Shown here: one piece after another, positions 4,544 through 14,300 of the stretch
Numbering within the stretch: position 1 is the stretch's first letter
How the letters are laid out: each line of letters begins with the position of its first letter
Source of the DNA: Oscillospiraceae bacterium
GTDB taxonomy: Bacteria; Bacillota_A; Clostridia; Oscillospirales; Oscillospiraceae
Direction: 5' to 3'
DNA length: 17,802 bases
Assembly (NCBI GenBank): GCA_017408725.1
Contig: JAFQUA010000036.1
Span: 1-17,802, forward strand
Translations under genes and position numbers: made by a program
The notes under the pieces: model-generated
The model's database searches: none
Told to the model about the DNA's origin: nothing
The model's input: the letters and a program-made list of their open reading frames with translations, nothing else

Positions 4544-5434
4544 TCAGCTTTGTAAATTGCCAAGATTGTATTCTACACCAGCAGAGATCGTATGATTAGA
4601 ATAACACTTGCCCGACGAATGATAAACGTATTGGTTGTTATAAACAATCAGACTGTCTTCGTTAGTAAAACCGGTTGTGTTGTAGTCACTCACTACCCAT
4701 TCTGCCCAAGTCATGCCTTCTTCTGCCTGATAGGGGTCACCATCAATGGTAAAGCTGATGATCGTTACAGGCACATCCTTTACCGCAACGGTGAAGGTGA
4801 CAGTGCCTTCGTATTTACCTGCGTACTGAATTGTGGTGGGTGCTACAAAGGTAAGGGTAATTTCGCCGGTGGTGCCGTCAGCGGGGTTGACTGCCAGAAC
4901 GGTATCGCCTTCGGCAACCTCTGCTTCACCGTTTTTGACGGTGTAGGCCAGCTCTGCGCCTTCGGGGGTAGCTACCTTGAAGTCATTGGCATTTGTGAGG
5001 GCAACCTCTACCTGCTTGCCCTTTGTCACAACGACATTTTCTGCCTTAATGGTGGCAGTTTCGCCAAGTGAAACCGTCGCAGGAATGGTAACGGTGTAGG
5101 TGGGGTCAACGTTATATTCTACCGTTACCATGCGGCTGCTTGAAACAACCAAACGCAGAGTAGAATCCTTTTGAATTGAATAATCCTGAAGTGTGTTTCC
5201 GTCTTCCAACTGCTTGTCTGCAAAGATTAATTTTTGGTTGGCCGGCAGGATGCCTTTTTTATCATAAATCATCACCTTGATATCTTCAATTCGATCGGTA
5301 GGCTCTACTTCCAAGGTGATCATCTCAGTCCCCGTTGCTACATTTATTTCAATGAATATCTGCATAGCGAAAACCGGGACTGCCAGGGTTGCCATCAGTA
5401 CGATGGCGAAAAGCATTGATAAAAGTTTTTTCAT
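4544..5434 (-). CDS. Secreted ubiquitin-domain protein fused to a YTVTIP domain
   Basis: 296 residues. Signal peptide 1-23 ends VFA; cleavage there leaves MQIF as the mature N terminus, as in ubiquitin. Residues 24-97 align with ubiquitin 1-71 with a 3-residue insertion in the first beta turn. From ITLEVEP to LRLVV I count about 40 identities in 58 positions against canonical ubiquitin recalled from memory. Equivalents of Lys27, Lys33, Lys48, Lys63, Ile44 and Val70 are kept; Lys6, Lys11 and Lys29 are not, and His68 is Arg. The LRGG tail is replaced by SSSRMV, so conjugation through the C terminus is not expected. Residues 107-218 are the shared YTVTIPATV...[15 protein letters not shown] domain. 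Residues 220-296 form a third unit ([20 protein letters not shown]). It lies mid-operon among paralogs with GGAG upstream. Mature function unknown; host-directed mimicry or simple scaffold use are both possible. Confidence 0.9.
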   Translation of the reverse strand: MKKLLSMLFAIVLMATLAVPVFAMQIFIEINVATGTEMITLEVEPTDRIEDIKVMIYDKKGILPANQKLIFADKQLEDGNTLQDYSIQKDSTLRLVVSSSRMVTVEYNVDPTYTVTIPATVSLGETATIKAENVVVTKGKQVEVALTNANDFKVATPEGAELAYTVKNGEAEVAEGDTVLAVNPADGTTGEITLTFVAPTTIQYAGKYEGTVTFTVAVKDVPVTIISFTIDGDPYQAEEGMTWAEWVVSDYNTTGFTNEDSLIVYNNQYVYHSSGKCYSNHTISAGVEYNLGNLQS

Positions 5435-5446
5435 AAGCCGTCCTCC

Positions 5447-6235
5447 TTATTGCGTTTGTTCAGCGGTGTTCACCGCAATGGTAAAGGTAACGGTGCCAGT
5501 GTAATTGCCGGGGTATTTCAGATCCTGGGGCAGCGCAAAAGCGAGCTCTGTGCTGCCGCTGGGGTTTGCACCGGGGTAAACCGCCAGCACACTATCACCC
5601 AGCGATACCAGCGTGCCGCCGGCGGTGACTGCGTAGGTGATTACATCACCGGCTTCATTTTTCAGAGTGAAGGCGTTATTCTCACCGCTGGTTGCCGAGA
5701 GGGTCACCTCCACATACTCGCCATGGGCAAGCACTACATTTTCTGCCGAAATGCTGGCTGTTTCGCCCAAGGTCACAGTGGCAGGGATGGTCACGGTATA
5801 GGTGGGGTCAATATCATGGGTTATGACAGAGCCTTGGACATCGATCGGATCGCTGGTCACAAAAAGTTGACCGCTTGTCGGGGTGTCACTCATTTCGTGG
5901 CTAAATATCGTAATGCCTTCCCGCTTCACAACGAAGGAATGCTCGCTGGAATAACTACCCACATTCTGGCAATAGATTCGCACTCGGGCATCCTTTGCCA
6001 CAGTCACGCTGTAAGTATTCGCACTGCCACTACTGAATGTGATATCCTGCCCTAAAATCTTCTCGGTCTCATCGGCATTTACCAGACATACTTTGAGTTT
6101 GAAATTATCCCAACCGTCACCGTAAGAATCTTTCATTTCAATGGTGATTGTCTGGGTTTCTTCCGCAGCGAAGACGGCCGTAGGCACGCTCAGCAGCAGT
6201 GCAACGGCAAGGAGTAAGGATACTATTTTTTTCAT
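5447..6235 (-). CDS. Secreted protein with DSYGDGWD module and YTVTIP domain (262 aa)
   Basis: The start is set at ATG 6233-6235 (MKKIVSLLLAVALLL) because GGAGG sits 8 bases upstream; upstream in-frame codons overlap the previous gene. Signal peptide 1-24. Residues 28-135 form an N-terminal beta module opening TITIEMKDSYGDGWDNFKLKV; the D-x-Y-G-D-G-W signature is typical of an extracellular beta-sandwich module seen in diverse secreted proteins, its acidic loop suggesting metal binding (inference). Residues 143-257 are the shared domain ([35 protein letters not shown], ending YPGNYTGTVTFTIAV). Two domains, no anchor. The shared domain is closest by eye to those in the 4544 and 6249 genes, including the ENVV and GDSVLAVYPG segments. 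The gap to the downstream gene is 12 bases. Confidence 0.88.
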   Translation of the reverse strand: MKKIVSLLLAVALLLSVPTAVFAAEETQTITIEMKDSYGDGWDNFKLKVCLVNADETEKILGQDITFSSGSANTYSVTVAKDARVRIYCQNVGSYSSEHSFVVKREGITIFSHEMSDTPTSGQLFVTSDPIDVQGSVITHDIDPTYTVTIPATVTLGETASISAENVVLAHGEYVEVTLSATSGENNAFTLKNEAGDVITYAVTAGGTLVSLGDSVLAVYPGANPSGSTELAFALPQDLKYPGNYTGTVTFTIAVNTAEQTQ

Positions 6236-6248
6236 TGTCCATTCCTCC

Positions 6249-7805
6249 TTAATGTGCGTCTTCTTCGGCTTCCAGCAGGATGGCGAAGGTGACTGTTCCT
6301 GTATAACTGCCGGAATACTGCACACCTGTAGGCTGCGAGAAGGTCAGCTCCACGCTGCCATCGGCGCTGGTGCCGGGGTGTACCTCCAACAGTGTTTGGC
6401 CCAGCTCCACGGCATCGCCGTCCACCGTAACATCATAACCAATCTTATCGCCAAAGCTGTTTTGAAGGGCAAAAGCGCCCTGATCATCGCTGGTGTTGCA
6501 CAAGAGCACCCGCACATACTTACCATAGTCGAGCACTACATTGTTTGCTGCGACGGTGTATGTCTGGCCCAGTTTCACCTCTGAGGGGATGGTGACGGTG
6601 TAGGTAGGCGCAACGGAGTACTCATAGGTTACACTTTGCAGACTCTCTTCAATTTCCATATAGCCGATGGCGTAGGTGGAGAACTTTTTAGCATACACGG
6701 TAACCGTTTCCTTGGTCGCGACAAAATATTCTCCGTCGGAATTGGGGATCGTGGTCAGCATATCTACATTGCCATCATGGTAGCGGTAAACCGCCTCCAC
6801 ACGCTTTCCCCAAGAGGAATAAGGAAGGGTAACCGCCAGAAGCCGGTTATTATCCGAACCGATGTCCTGTGGCTCACCGCCGTTAAAAATCTTAATCAGG
6901 GACAGATCCAAAAAGTCCAACTGCTGTCCGTCAGCAGCCTGAGTAATGGCCTGCGTTTCGGCTTCGTTTTCCGTTTCTTCCTTTATCTGCAGGAACACTT
7001 CAACGGTGTCCTCTTCCCCGGGGAAATGATCTTCCAACACTGCGTCCAGGCCTTCCACTTTTGCATCTTCGTAGGTACCCGCCTCGCTGGTATCGACCTC
7101 AGCAGCAAAGCGAATCTTACCGCAGGGGCATTTGCCGGAGGAGCCGTAGCGGTGCTCGTGGTCCACCTGCAGCATACCATCCGCCAGCGGAAGGGCTTCC
7201 AGTTGGGCGATGGTGGGGTTGTAGCCTTCGATGATAAAGGTTTCACCGCAGCCGCACAGGATGCAGCTTCTGCGGGTGGAGTCCAGCGAAGATTCGTCAT
7301 CGTGGGGATAATTCACTGTGTGAGAGCTATGGCTGCTGCACATGTGGTATTCCTTATCCCGAAAAGAAACGAAAGTGCCGTAATATCCATTTTTGGCAAC
7401 ATAGATAAAGCAAGCTTCGCCATAGGTCTGGATCGCGCCGTCATCAGAAAGCACAAAGGAATAGTTTGAATCGCTGTACTTATACAAGGTCAGCACGATG
7501 GATACGCCGTCTGAACCTTTGCTAAACCGATAATAGTAGTTATCTGGATTGTTCACTACATCGGGAACCAGCGCATTGATCTGCTCACTGTGGATTCCGG
7601 AATAAACATAATCGAAGTCGTTGAGCTGTTGCATGTAGCCGATGGTGGTAGAGGTAGTACGGTAGCAATCCACCATGTTCTCAAAGGGGATATCCATATC
7701 AAAAATGCTGTAGGTAGCAGCTTCTTCCTCTTCAGCAAGCGCCGCAGTGGGCAGCAGGCTTATCAGCATAACTGCTGCCAGCAGGAAGGATATCAGTTTC
7801 TTCAT
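6249..7805 (-). CDS. Secreted multidomain protein with Cys/His motifs and YTVTIP domain (518 aa)
   Basis: Signal peptide 1-24 (MKKLISFLLAAVMLISLLP to ALA). Residues about 30-165 are an N-terminal region of unknown fold that includes a CSSHSSH segment. Residues about 180-235 hold two Cys/His clusters (CILCGCGE and HEHRYGSSGKCPCGKIRF) resembling small metal-binding ribbons found in other gut Clostridia surface proteins. Residues about 250-390 form a beta module ending VYAKKFSTYAIGY, a closing motif I associate with bacterial surface proteins. Residues 400-512 are the shared domain ([16 protein letters not shown] ... YSGSYTGTVTFAILL). No anchor; acidic tail EAEEDAH. AGGAGG site, start 12 bases after the upstream stop. 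Free cysteines in an exported protein fit disulfide or metal binding. Confidence 0.88.
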   Translation of the reverse strand: MKKLISFLLAAVMLISLLPTAALAEEEEAATYSIFDMDIPFENMVDCYRTTSTTIGYMQQLNDFDYVYSGIHSEQINALVPDVVNNPDNYYYRFSKGSDGVSIVLTLYKYSDSNYSFVLSDDGAIQTYGEACFIYVAKNGYYGTFVSFRDKEYHMCSSHSSHTVNYPHDDESSLDSTRRSCILCGCGETFIIEGYNPTIAQLEALPLADGMLQVDHEHRYGSSGKCPCGKIRFAAEVDTSEAGTYEDAKVEGLDAVLEDHFPGEEDTVEVFLQIKEETENEAETQAITQAADGQQLDFLDLSLIKIFNGGEPQDIGSDNNRLLAVTLPYSSWGKRVEAVYRYHDGNVDMLTTIPNSDGEYFVATKETVTVYAKKFSTYAIGYMEIEESLQSVTYEYSVAPTYTVTIPSEVKLGQTYTVAANNVVLDYGKYVRVLLCNTSDDQGAFALQNSFGDKIGYDVTVDGDAVELGQTLLEVHPGTSADGSVELTFSQPTGVQYSGSYTGTVTFAILLEAEEDAH

Positions 7806-7817
7806 AGCTGCCCCTCC

Positions 7818-8282
7818 TTACTGCGTAGCCGTGTCTGCCACGGCAATGGTAAAGGTCAGGGTATCGCTGTAATCACCGGCATAGGCGGCTTTTTCCGGAG
7901 TAAAGGTCAGGTTGACCGTTGCAGCCTGCTCTGCGGCGGCAGGCTGCTCCAAAACAACGGAGCCCATAGCCAGTGTGTTGGCACCGTCAGAAATGGTGTA
8001 GCCCACATAGGCATCTGCACCCTTTAATTTCAGACGGAAGCCATTATAATAGTTTGCCGAGTCTGCAATGGAGATGACCACCTTTTGGCCTTCCTCCAGA
8101 ACAGGGGCGGCATCGATAGACAATGATGCGCTATTGCCGGACACGGTTGCCGGTATGGTCACTGTATAGTTGGCATTTACGGTATAGCTCATGGTGGTAT
8201 CGCCGCCATCGGTTGCCGCTGCCGTAATGCCTAAGGGGCACAGTAACGCAAGCACGAACACAAGTGCTGTCAATCGCTTCAT
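7818..8282 (-). CDS. Secreted single-domain YTVTIP-family protein (154 aa)
   Basis: Signal peptide 1-22 (MKRLTALVFVLALLCPLGIT then AAA); the opening MKRLTAL is the same as in the wall-anchored protein at 2691-3536. The mature part is one domain: [31 protein letters not shown], then NLTFTPEKAAYAGDYSDTLT and FTIAV, with a seven-residue tail. No cysteine, no anchor. It has GGAGG at 8 bases from ATG and is the first gene after a 78-base gap with a stable hairpin that splits it from the giant gene. Probably a minimal extracellular subunit of the same complex. Confidence 0.86.
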   Translation of the reverse strand: MKRLTALVFVLALLCPLGITAAATDGGDTTMSYTVNANYTVTIPATVSGNSASLSIDAAPVLEEGQKVVISIADSANYYNGFRLKLKGADAYVGYTISDGANTLAMGSVVLEQPAAAEQAATVNLTFTPEKAAYAGDYSDTLTFTIAVADTATQ

Positions 8283-8320
8283 AGCATCATCCTCCTTACT
8301 TATGTTTTATTTTGCGGGGT

Positions 8321-8344
8321 GCTCCCCTCCTCCCGGAGGGGAGC
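8321..8344. other. Intercistronic hairpin inside the operon
   Basis: GCTCCCCTCC (8321-8330) and GGAGGGGAGC (8335-8344) form a perfect 10-bp stem with a 4-base loop in the only sizeable gap of the operon. On the minus (coding) strand the following bases are ACCCCGC with no T-run, so it should not terminate efficiently. On the plus strand a T-rich stretch follows, but no plus-strand gene precedes it. A role in mRNA processing or stability between the giant gene and the six downstream secreted genes is the likeliest reading. Confidence 0.55.
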
Positions 8345-8360
8345 TTTGTTTTGCAAAGTT

Positions 8361-11300
8361 TTAATAGAATTCCACCTGAATGATCACATTCTTGCACTCG
8401 AAATCATCCTCCAAGCTACCACTGCCCTTCATTTCAATGTGTACATGGTGGGACGCCTGGTCGATGGTGGGATAGTAAACAACGCTGTAAGCTGCCGAGT
8501 CCTTGCCGACACCGCCGGTATTGAGCGTTTCTACCCAAAGATTCGTTACACTGTGGTTTGCATTGGAGCAGACACTCAGATTCACATCCTGATAGCCATC
8601 GTTGAGTTCGTTGATGGTGAAGGACCAGGTAACCTTGGCTTTGGTCAAGCCCATTGCCTTCAGCTTATCCACTCTCACCTGATCGCTCATATTGTAGATC
8701 AGTTTGGTGGTGTCGTCGTCATTCACAGTTGCAACCACGCCGGAATTGGAGTAGGTATAGGTGGTATCCAGCCAGATGGCGTATAGTGTCACATTGCCGC
8801 TAGCGGCAAGGTTGGTTACAGAAGCGCTGTTCAGGTAACTGGGATCGGATGCGCTGGGATTGGTGCTCCAGCCCCAGAAGATGTAGCCACCGCTGCGGCT
8901 GAAGGCATTTGCTCTCAGGTTAGCCGCCTGATCATAAGTATGGGTGGTAGCAGCCATAGAGCCGCTGCCGCCATTGGCATTGTAGCTGACCGTGTAGGTA
9001 TTTGCCTGCCAGACGGGGTACAGGGTAACAGTTCCGCCGCTTGTGGTGGTCAGGTTGCTGACGCTCTGCGCATTTGTGTACACCTTGCTGCCGCCTGCGG
9101 TAGTGGACCAGCCGACGAAGGTGTAGCCGGTCTTGGTAAAGCCGTTGGCAGTCAGGTTCGCTGCATTATCATAGGTCATAGTCATGGAAGCGGTGGTGCC
9201 GCCTGCATTGGTGCCGTAAAGCTGGAATTTGATGGTGTAGGTGTTGGCCTTCCAAATGGGATAGAAGGTAACGCTGCCGCCATCGGTTGCCGTCAGATTC
9301 TTTACAGGTGTGCCGGCGGTGTAGTCCACTGTGCCGTCCTTGGCTGTGGACCAGCCCAGGAAGGTATAGCCGGGTCTTGTGAAGGTGTTGGCTGCCATGG
9401 TGTAATTGACATCGTAGGTAACTGTGCTGGAGGCCGGTGCTGTACCGGTGGCATTGGCGCCGTCGATGGCATAAGTGACGGTGTAAGTGTTGGCTTTCCA
9501 GATGGGGTAGTAAATTGCCACGCCATCTTGCTTACCGTTGAGCATCCATACCTCCTTACCGGGCACATACAGCGGCTCGGTGGCTGTCTTGTCATAGTGC
9601 CAGCCCAGGAAGGTATATCCGGTCTTTACGAAGGTGTTCTCCGGCATAAAGGTATGCTCACTGAACAGAACGGTCTGCTTTGCAGGACCGGTGCCGGTGG
9701 TGGCATCGCTGTCGGCAAAGAAGTAGATGGTGTAACTGTTTTCTGTCCACTTGGCAGTCAGGGTAATGTCTTTGCGGATCGTATTCTCGAAAGGTACGGT
9801 GCAGGCCGCATCCTCAAACCAGCCTTCAAAGGTATAGCCTGTGCGGCTGGGTGCGGGCGGTGTAATGGCAGCACCGTAACGGCCGGTAACGGAAGTGTCG
9901 GTACCCGACTTAGCATCCACAAACTGCACAGTATAGCTGTTACGGGAGTAGTAGTAATCCACAACGGTAGAGCCGTCGGCTGCAATGGAAACCGTCTGAA
10001 GCTGGGGTGCAGTGAAGCCGGTGTAATCCGGCAGAAGCGCTGCAGTCAGCTGAGAGTCAGCCTCGGCAGTTAGGTGCTCTACCTTGTAAAGGGTATACTC
10101 ATCGTCCAGAATATCCTGCTGGTAGTGGTTGACCGTGTAGTTGACCATGCCGGCTTCCCACTTGGCGTAGAGGGTAGTATCCTGGGTGGGCATTACGCCG
10201 TCAAAGGGGGTGGTCAATGTTTCGTCCAGATACCAGCCGGCGAAGCCGTAACCGACCATAGTCGTAGAGGGCGTAGGTACAGTAGCACCGTGACGATACT
10301 CGGCAGATGCGCAGGGTGTACCTTGGCCGGTAACGAAGTGCAGGTTATAATGGGCGCGGTCATAATAGACCTTCAGGATCAGCGATCCGTCGGCTTCGAT
10401 CACACCTTCCGGCAATGTGCCGCTGAGTGCATAGTGGGCAAAGTCGTGCTCAGTAGCCGTAACAGCAGAATTGGTCTTGCCGTAACCGATCTCGATCAGA
10501 CCCAGCTGGTACAGATCGTCGTCTGCATCCTGCAGGTAATGCTCGATGCGGTAAGGAATGTTGTCTGCTTCTGCCCACTTTGCGGTGTAGGAACGGTTTT
10601 CCGCAGGCATGGTAGCAGGCAGTCCCATCCAATACTGGAAGTCGTAACCCTGCTTGCTCACCGCAGGACCGGTAACCGGTGCGCCGTACAGGTAATCCTT
10701 TTGGATGGCTTCCTTGCCGTTATCGGGCTGGAAGGTAATGGTGTAGGTGTTTCTTGTGTAGTAGTAACGGATGGTAGCATTGCCATCAGCGGTGACGACG
10801 ATGCTCTGCTGGCTGGGAGCGGTGAAGCCTGCAATGTCACGGACGGGGCCGGTCACAGTTGCTTCTGTCATGCCCTCCAGCGTATCTGTTGCGGCAAGGG
10901 TATAGCTTGCGCCGGACAGATCCTGGGTGTAATGCTCCACCTTGTAGGTGTTCATCGCCGGGGTCCACTTTGCATACAGCTGAATATCCTCAGCAGGCTG
11001 GGTCTGGGGGATCTCATAGCTTTCGGTCAGATCAGCATCCTTATACCAGCCGGCAAAGGTGTAGCCCTGGCGAACAGGATCGGCAGGCTTTTCAATTTCG
11101 TCCTTATAGCCGCCGGAGATGGTGCCTACCATACTGCCTCCGGTGGAATCAAAGGCAATGTAGTAGCCGTCTCTGTAGCAGTCCCAGTGCAGCTGTAACT
11201 TGCGCTGCATAGGCTCTACCGTAAAGGTCAGCGGATCTGCGATATAGGTGATGATCATTTCACCGTTTTCTTCCTCGCTGCCATTCTTTGGCGTGACGGT

Positions 11301-14300
11301 AATCTTCTTCGTCTCGGGATCAAAGGTAAATGCATCGTTGGTGATCTCGATGGTGAATTTTTCGCCTATATTGCAATTGTCTATGAAGTACTCGCCGTCA
11401 TTCAGGCCTTCCTTCATGTCCATATAGTACATGGTGAATATCTCGTCGGGCAGTGCGATGGTTTTATTCTGCCGTTTTAGTTTCACCGGTTCCAGTTCAT
11501 GTTGGGCGTAGGTGAAATCTACATAGTTGTTGATAGCACCTGCAGACAGAAGTCCCCATTCTTTCTCATACAGTGTGGGGTTATAGGAGAATGTACCCAC
11601 CAGCACCTGGGCCTCAAAAGCGATCTCCAGATAGATACCGAATTCCAGGTACATCGCTCCGGAGAATTCCGTTTCTCTTCCCAGGCCGTCAGTGTACTGA
11701 TGTCTGTAATATAAGTAGCCCCAAACCCTTAGGTATGCGCCTACATCTACACTCAGACCGACGCTTGCCAGCTCTGTAGCGATCAAGCCTACCTTCAGTT
11801 CTAACTGAATGCCGGCACGCAAGCCCATGGTACCCATGGCACACAGACTCAGCTCATAATGCTCCGGTACCAGGGTAATGGTGTCGCTGGTGACATCCAT
11901 ACCCTTGATTTGCAGGGAGAAGGTATAGCGCTTGGCGTTCTCATACCAGAAGTCTGCGCCCAGGAACAGATTCAGATTGGCACCCACAACGAAATTTGCG
12001 CCGACGCTGATCTCGATCACATAAACCACGCGGAACTTCTGCTCGTAGATTTCCTTTTCAAACAGGGTGACCCAATCGGATTCCTGCTCCAGCATGGCCG
12101 CATACTTTTCACCCAGGGTCTTGGCAACGGAATCACTGGCGTCGTCTTCACTGAGGATGTAGTCACCCAAGGGCTCCTTGCCCTTTTCCAGCATTTCCTT
12201 GATCTTCTTGCCGAACTTTTCAACATCCTCCCATTCCTTCTCAGTCTCCTCGTCCTCCTTGGACAGCACGGAAACATCGATGCCGATGCCGGAGAAGTTG
12301 TACATATCGGTGGATGCGCTCACCTTATAGTCAGCGATGTAGGGAATGATTCCCGCCCACTCCCATACGGCTTCGCCGTCCACGTTGATGGTGATGCGGT
12401 TTTCCTGCTCAAACTGGCCCGTCAAGGTGATCTCCAGTTTGCCGTTTTCACTGGTCTTTACGTTGATCTTCAGACTAACCTCCAGCACCAGCCGAACACC
12501 CTTAAGGTCCTCAAAATGCTGCAGATCTGTCATGATTCTGGCTTTGACCTCCAGATCTTCCACGCTGACCTTGCCTTCGTCGGCAGGCATTGCTGCATCA
12601 TTCAGTGCCATGGTGCTTGCCATCATAGGCAGTGCGGAAAAATCCACATCCTCCATAGAGATCGGTCTGCCTGCCATCTGTGCAAAGTCATCGGTAGAAA
12701 TTGCTGCTGCTGCCAAATAATAGGCAGCCTCCTCAGCAAAGCCGCTTTCAATGGCCTGCTGTTCAATGGATTCTTCCAGCGCAGCCTTCTCTTCCTCAGA
12801 AACCAGATCTTCACCATCCACATCTTGGGAGGTGTAGGTGTCCATGGTTGCCAGCATTTCCTCAACGGAAACAATCTGGTAAGCGATCACATATACATCA
12901 CCCAAATGGGATACCGCAGTGATCTTGCCGTATTTGCTGATCTGTCCGTCGGCCAGACTTCCGGTGTAAAGGGCAACAAAGTCGCCGGGTTCGATCTCGG
13001 TATTCTCGTCCAAATTCATTTGGGCGTAAGCCTCATCGGAATAGTCCACCACAGTTGCAGGAACAGTAATGGAATTATTGGCTGCGTCCCCATCCGTATC
13101 AGCGCTTTCCGGGATCGGCAGCACATCGGGAGTAAACAGCACATCGGTAGCGCTTGCGCCACGGTATGTATAGTCGTTGCCATTTACAGCAGTGATCTCA
13201 ATATAAGAAATACTGTCATCCACCGCAATGGCATCCAAATTCAGCTGGCCTTCGTATACACCAACCATATCGCCGACCTTAAAGGTCTTGGCGGTGCAGG
13301 TGAACGTACCAACGGTATATTTGCCTTCTTCGGTTTTAGCACCGTCCGGGCCCACTGTGATCACACTGATAGACAGTTCGGATGCCGGCTTTCCGTTTAC
13401 AGTAAGGTTACTGATGTCAGTAATGGGCAAATACTGCATATCATCATCAACCGTTACATTCTGGACTTCTTCCTTATAGATCGTAAAACTGTACTCACGA
13501 ACGGAAGCGTCCTGTCCGGCAAAATTCAGCCGGTTGTCATTCAGTGTCAGCTTATAAGATGCACCGGGTTCAAAGCCGCCTGTGCCGGAAACAGTAAAGC
13601 TGGTTCCACTGCCGGTGACAGTGATAAAATCAGTGCTTTCCACCTCGTTCAGATTTTTGGCAGTAATCAGGCTCTTGACAGTAGCTGCATCCATCGGCTG
13701 CAGCGTTGTAATGGTAACAGAAAAGTCTTCGCTCTGATCCAATGCGCTGGCAACCACATCTGCTTCGGTCTGCTCCAGCTCACCAACTTTTTGATATTTG
13801 GCATACAGAGTGAAGTCGCTAAGCAGCACATCCTCGCTATCGACCATGTGGGTCAGCGCTTCATCATAGCACCATGCAATAAATACATAGTCGTCCTTTT
13901 CAGGCACGGGCAGACCTGTCATCTTTGAGCCTGCACGCAGGTGGAGTGCTTCCACCTGGCTGCCACCATTTGTGACAAAACTCAAGGTATGCTCCGCACC
14001 TACAAACCTGGTACGGAAGGTCAGCTTGTCGGTATATTCACCGGCATATTTGCCTTCTTCCTCCAGATCGTAATACAGCGTCTGAGCGCCGGACTGGGTA
14101 AACACAGCAATCTCATCGCCGCTTTCCAGTTTGTCACTCTCAGCCTGTGTGGATAGTTTGTAAGGAATCTCGTGGTTTCCGTTTTTCAGCACCCAATTGT
14201 TTTCCGACTCCACGGCAACATTCACATGATCGCCGGTATAGAAGCCTTCACATGTCATCCCTACGGAGAAGTTATCGTCCGTCATCACAACCGATTCAGG

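Noticed and set aside
8940..11198. Two further long plus-strand open frames
   Set aside because: These are antisense to the InlB-repeat array; the biased repeat codons leave few stops on the opposite strand. No ribosome sites or domains.
11859..13928. Long plus-strand open frame (about 690 codons)
   Set aside because: It lies wholly antisense to the giant secreted protein, whose minus-strand frame has a signal peptide and recognisable repeats. The plus-strand translation is rich in Cys, His and Gly without domains, typical of an antisense shadow.
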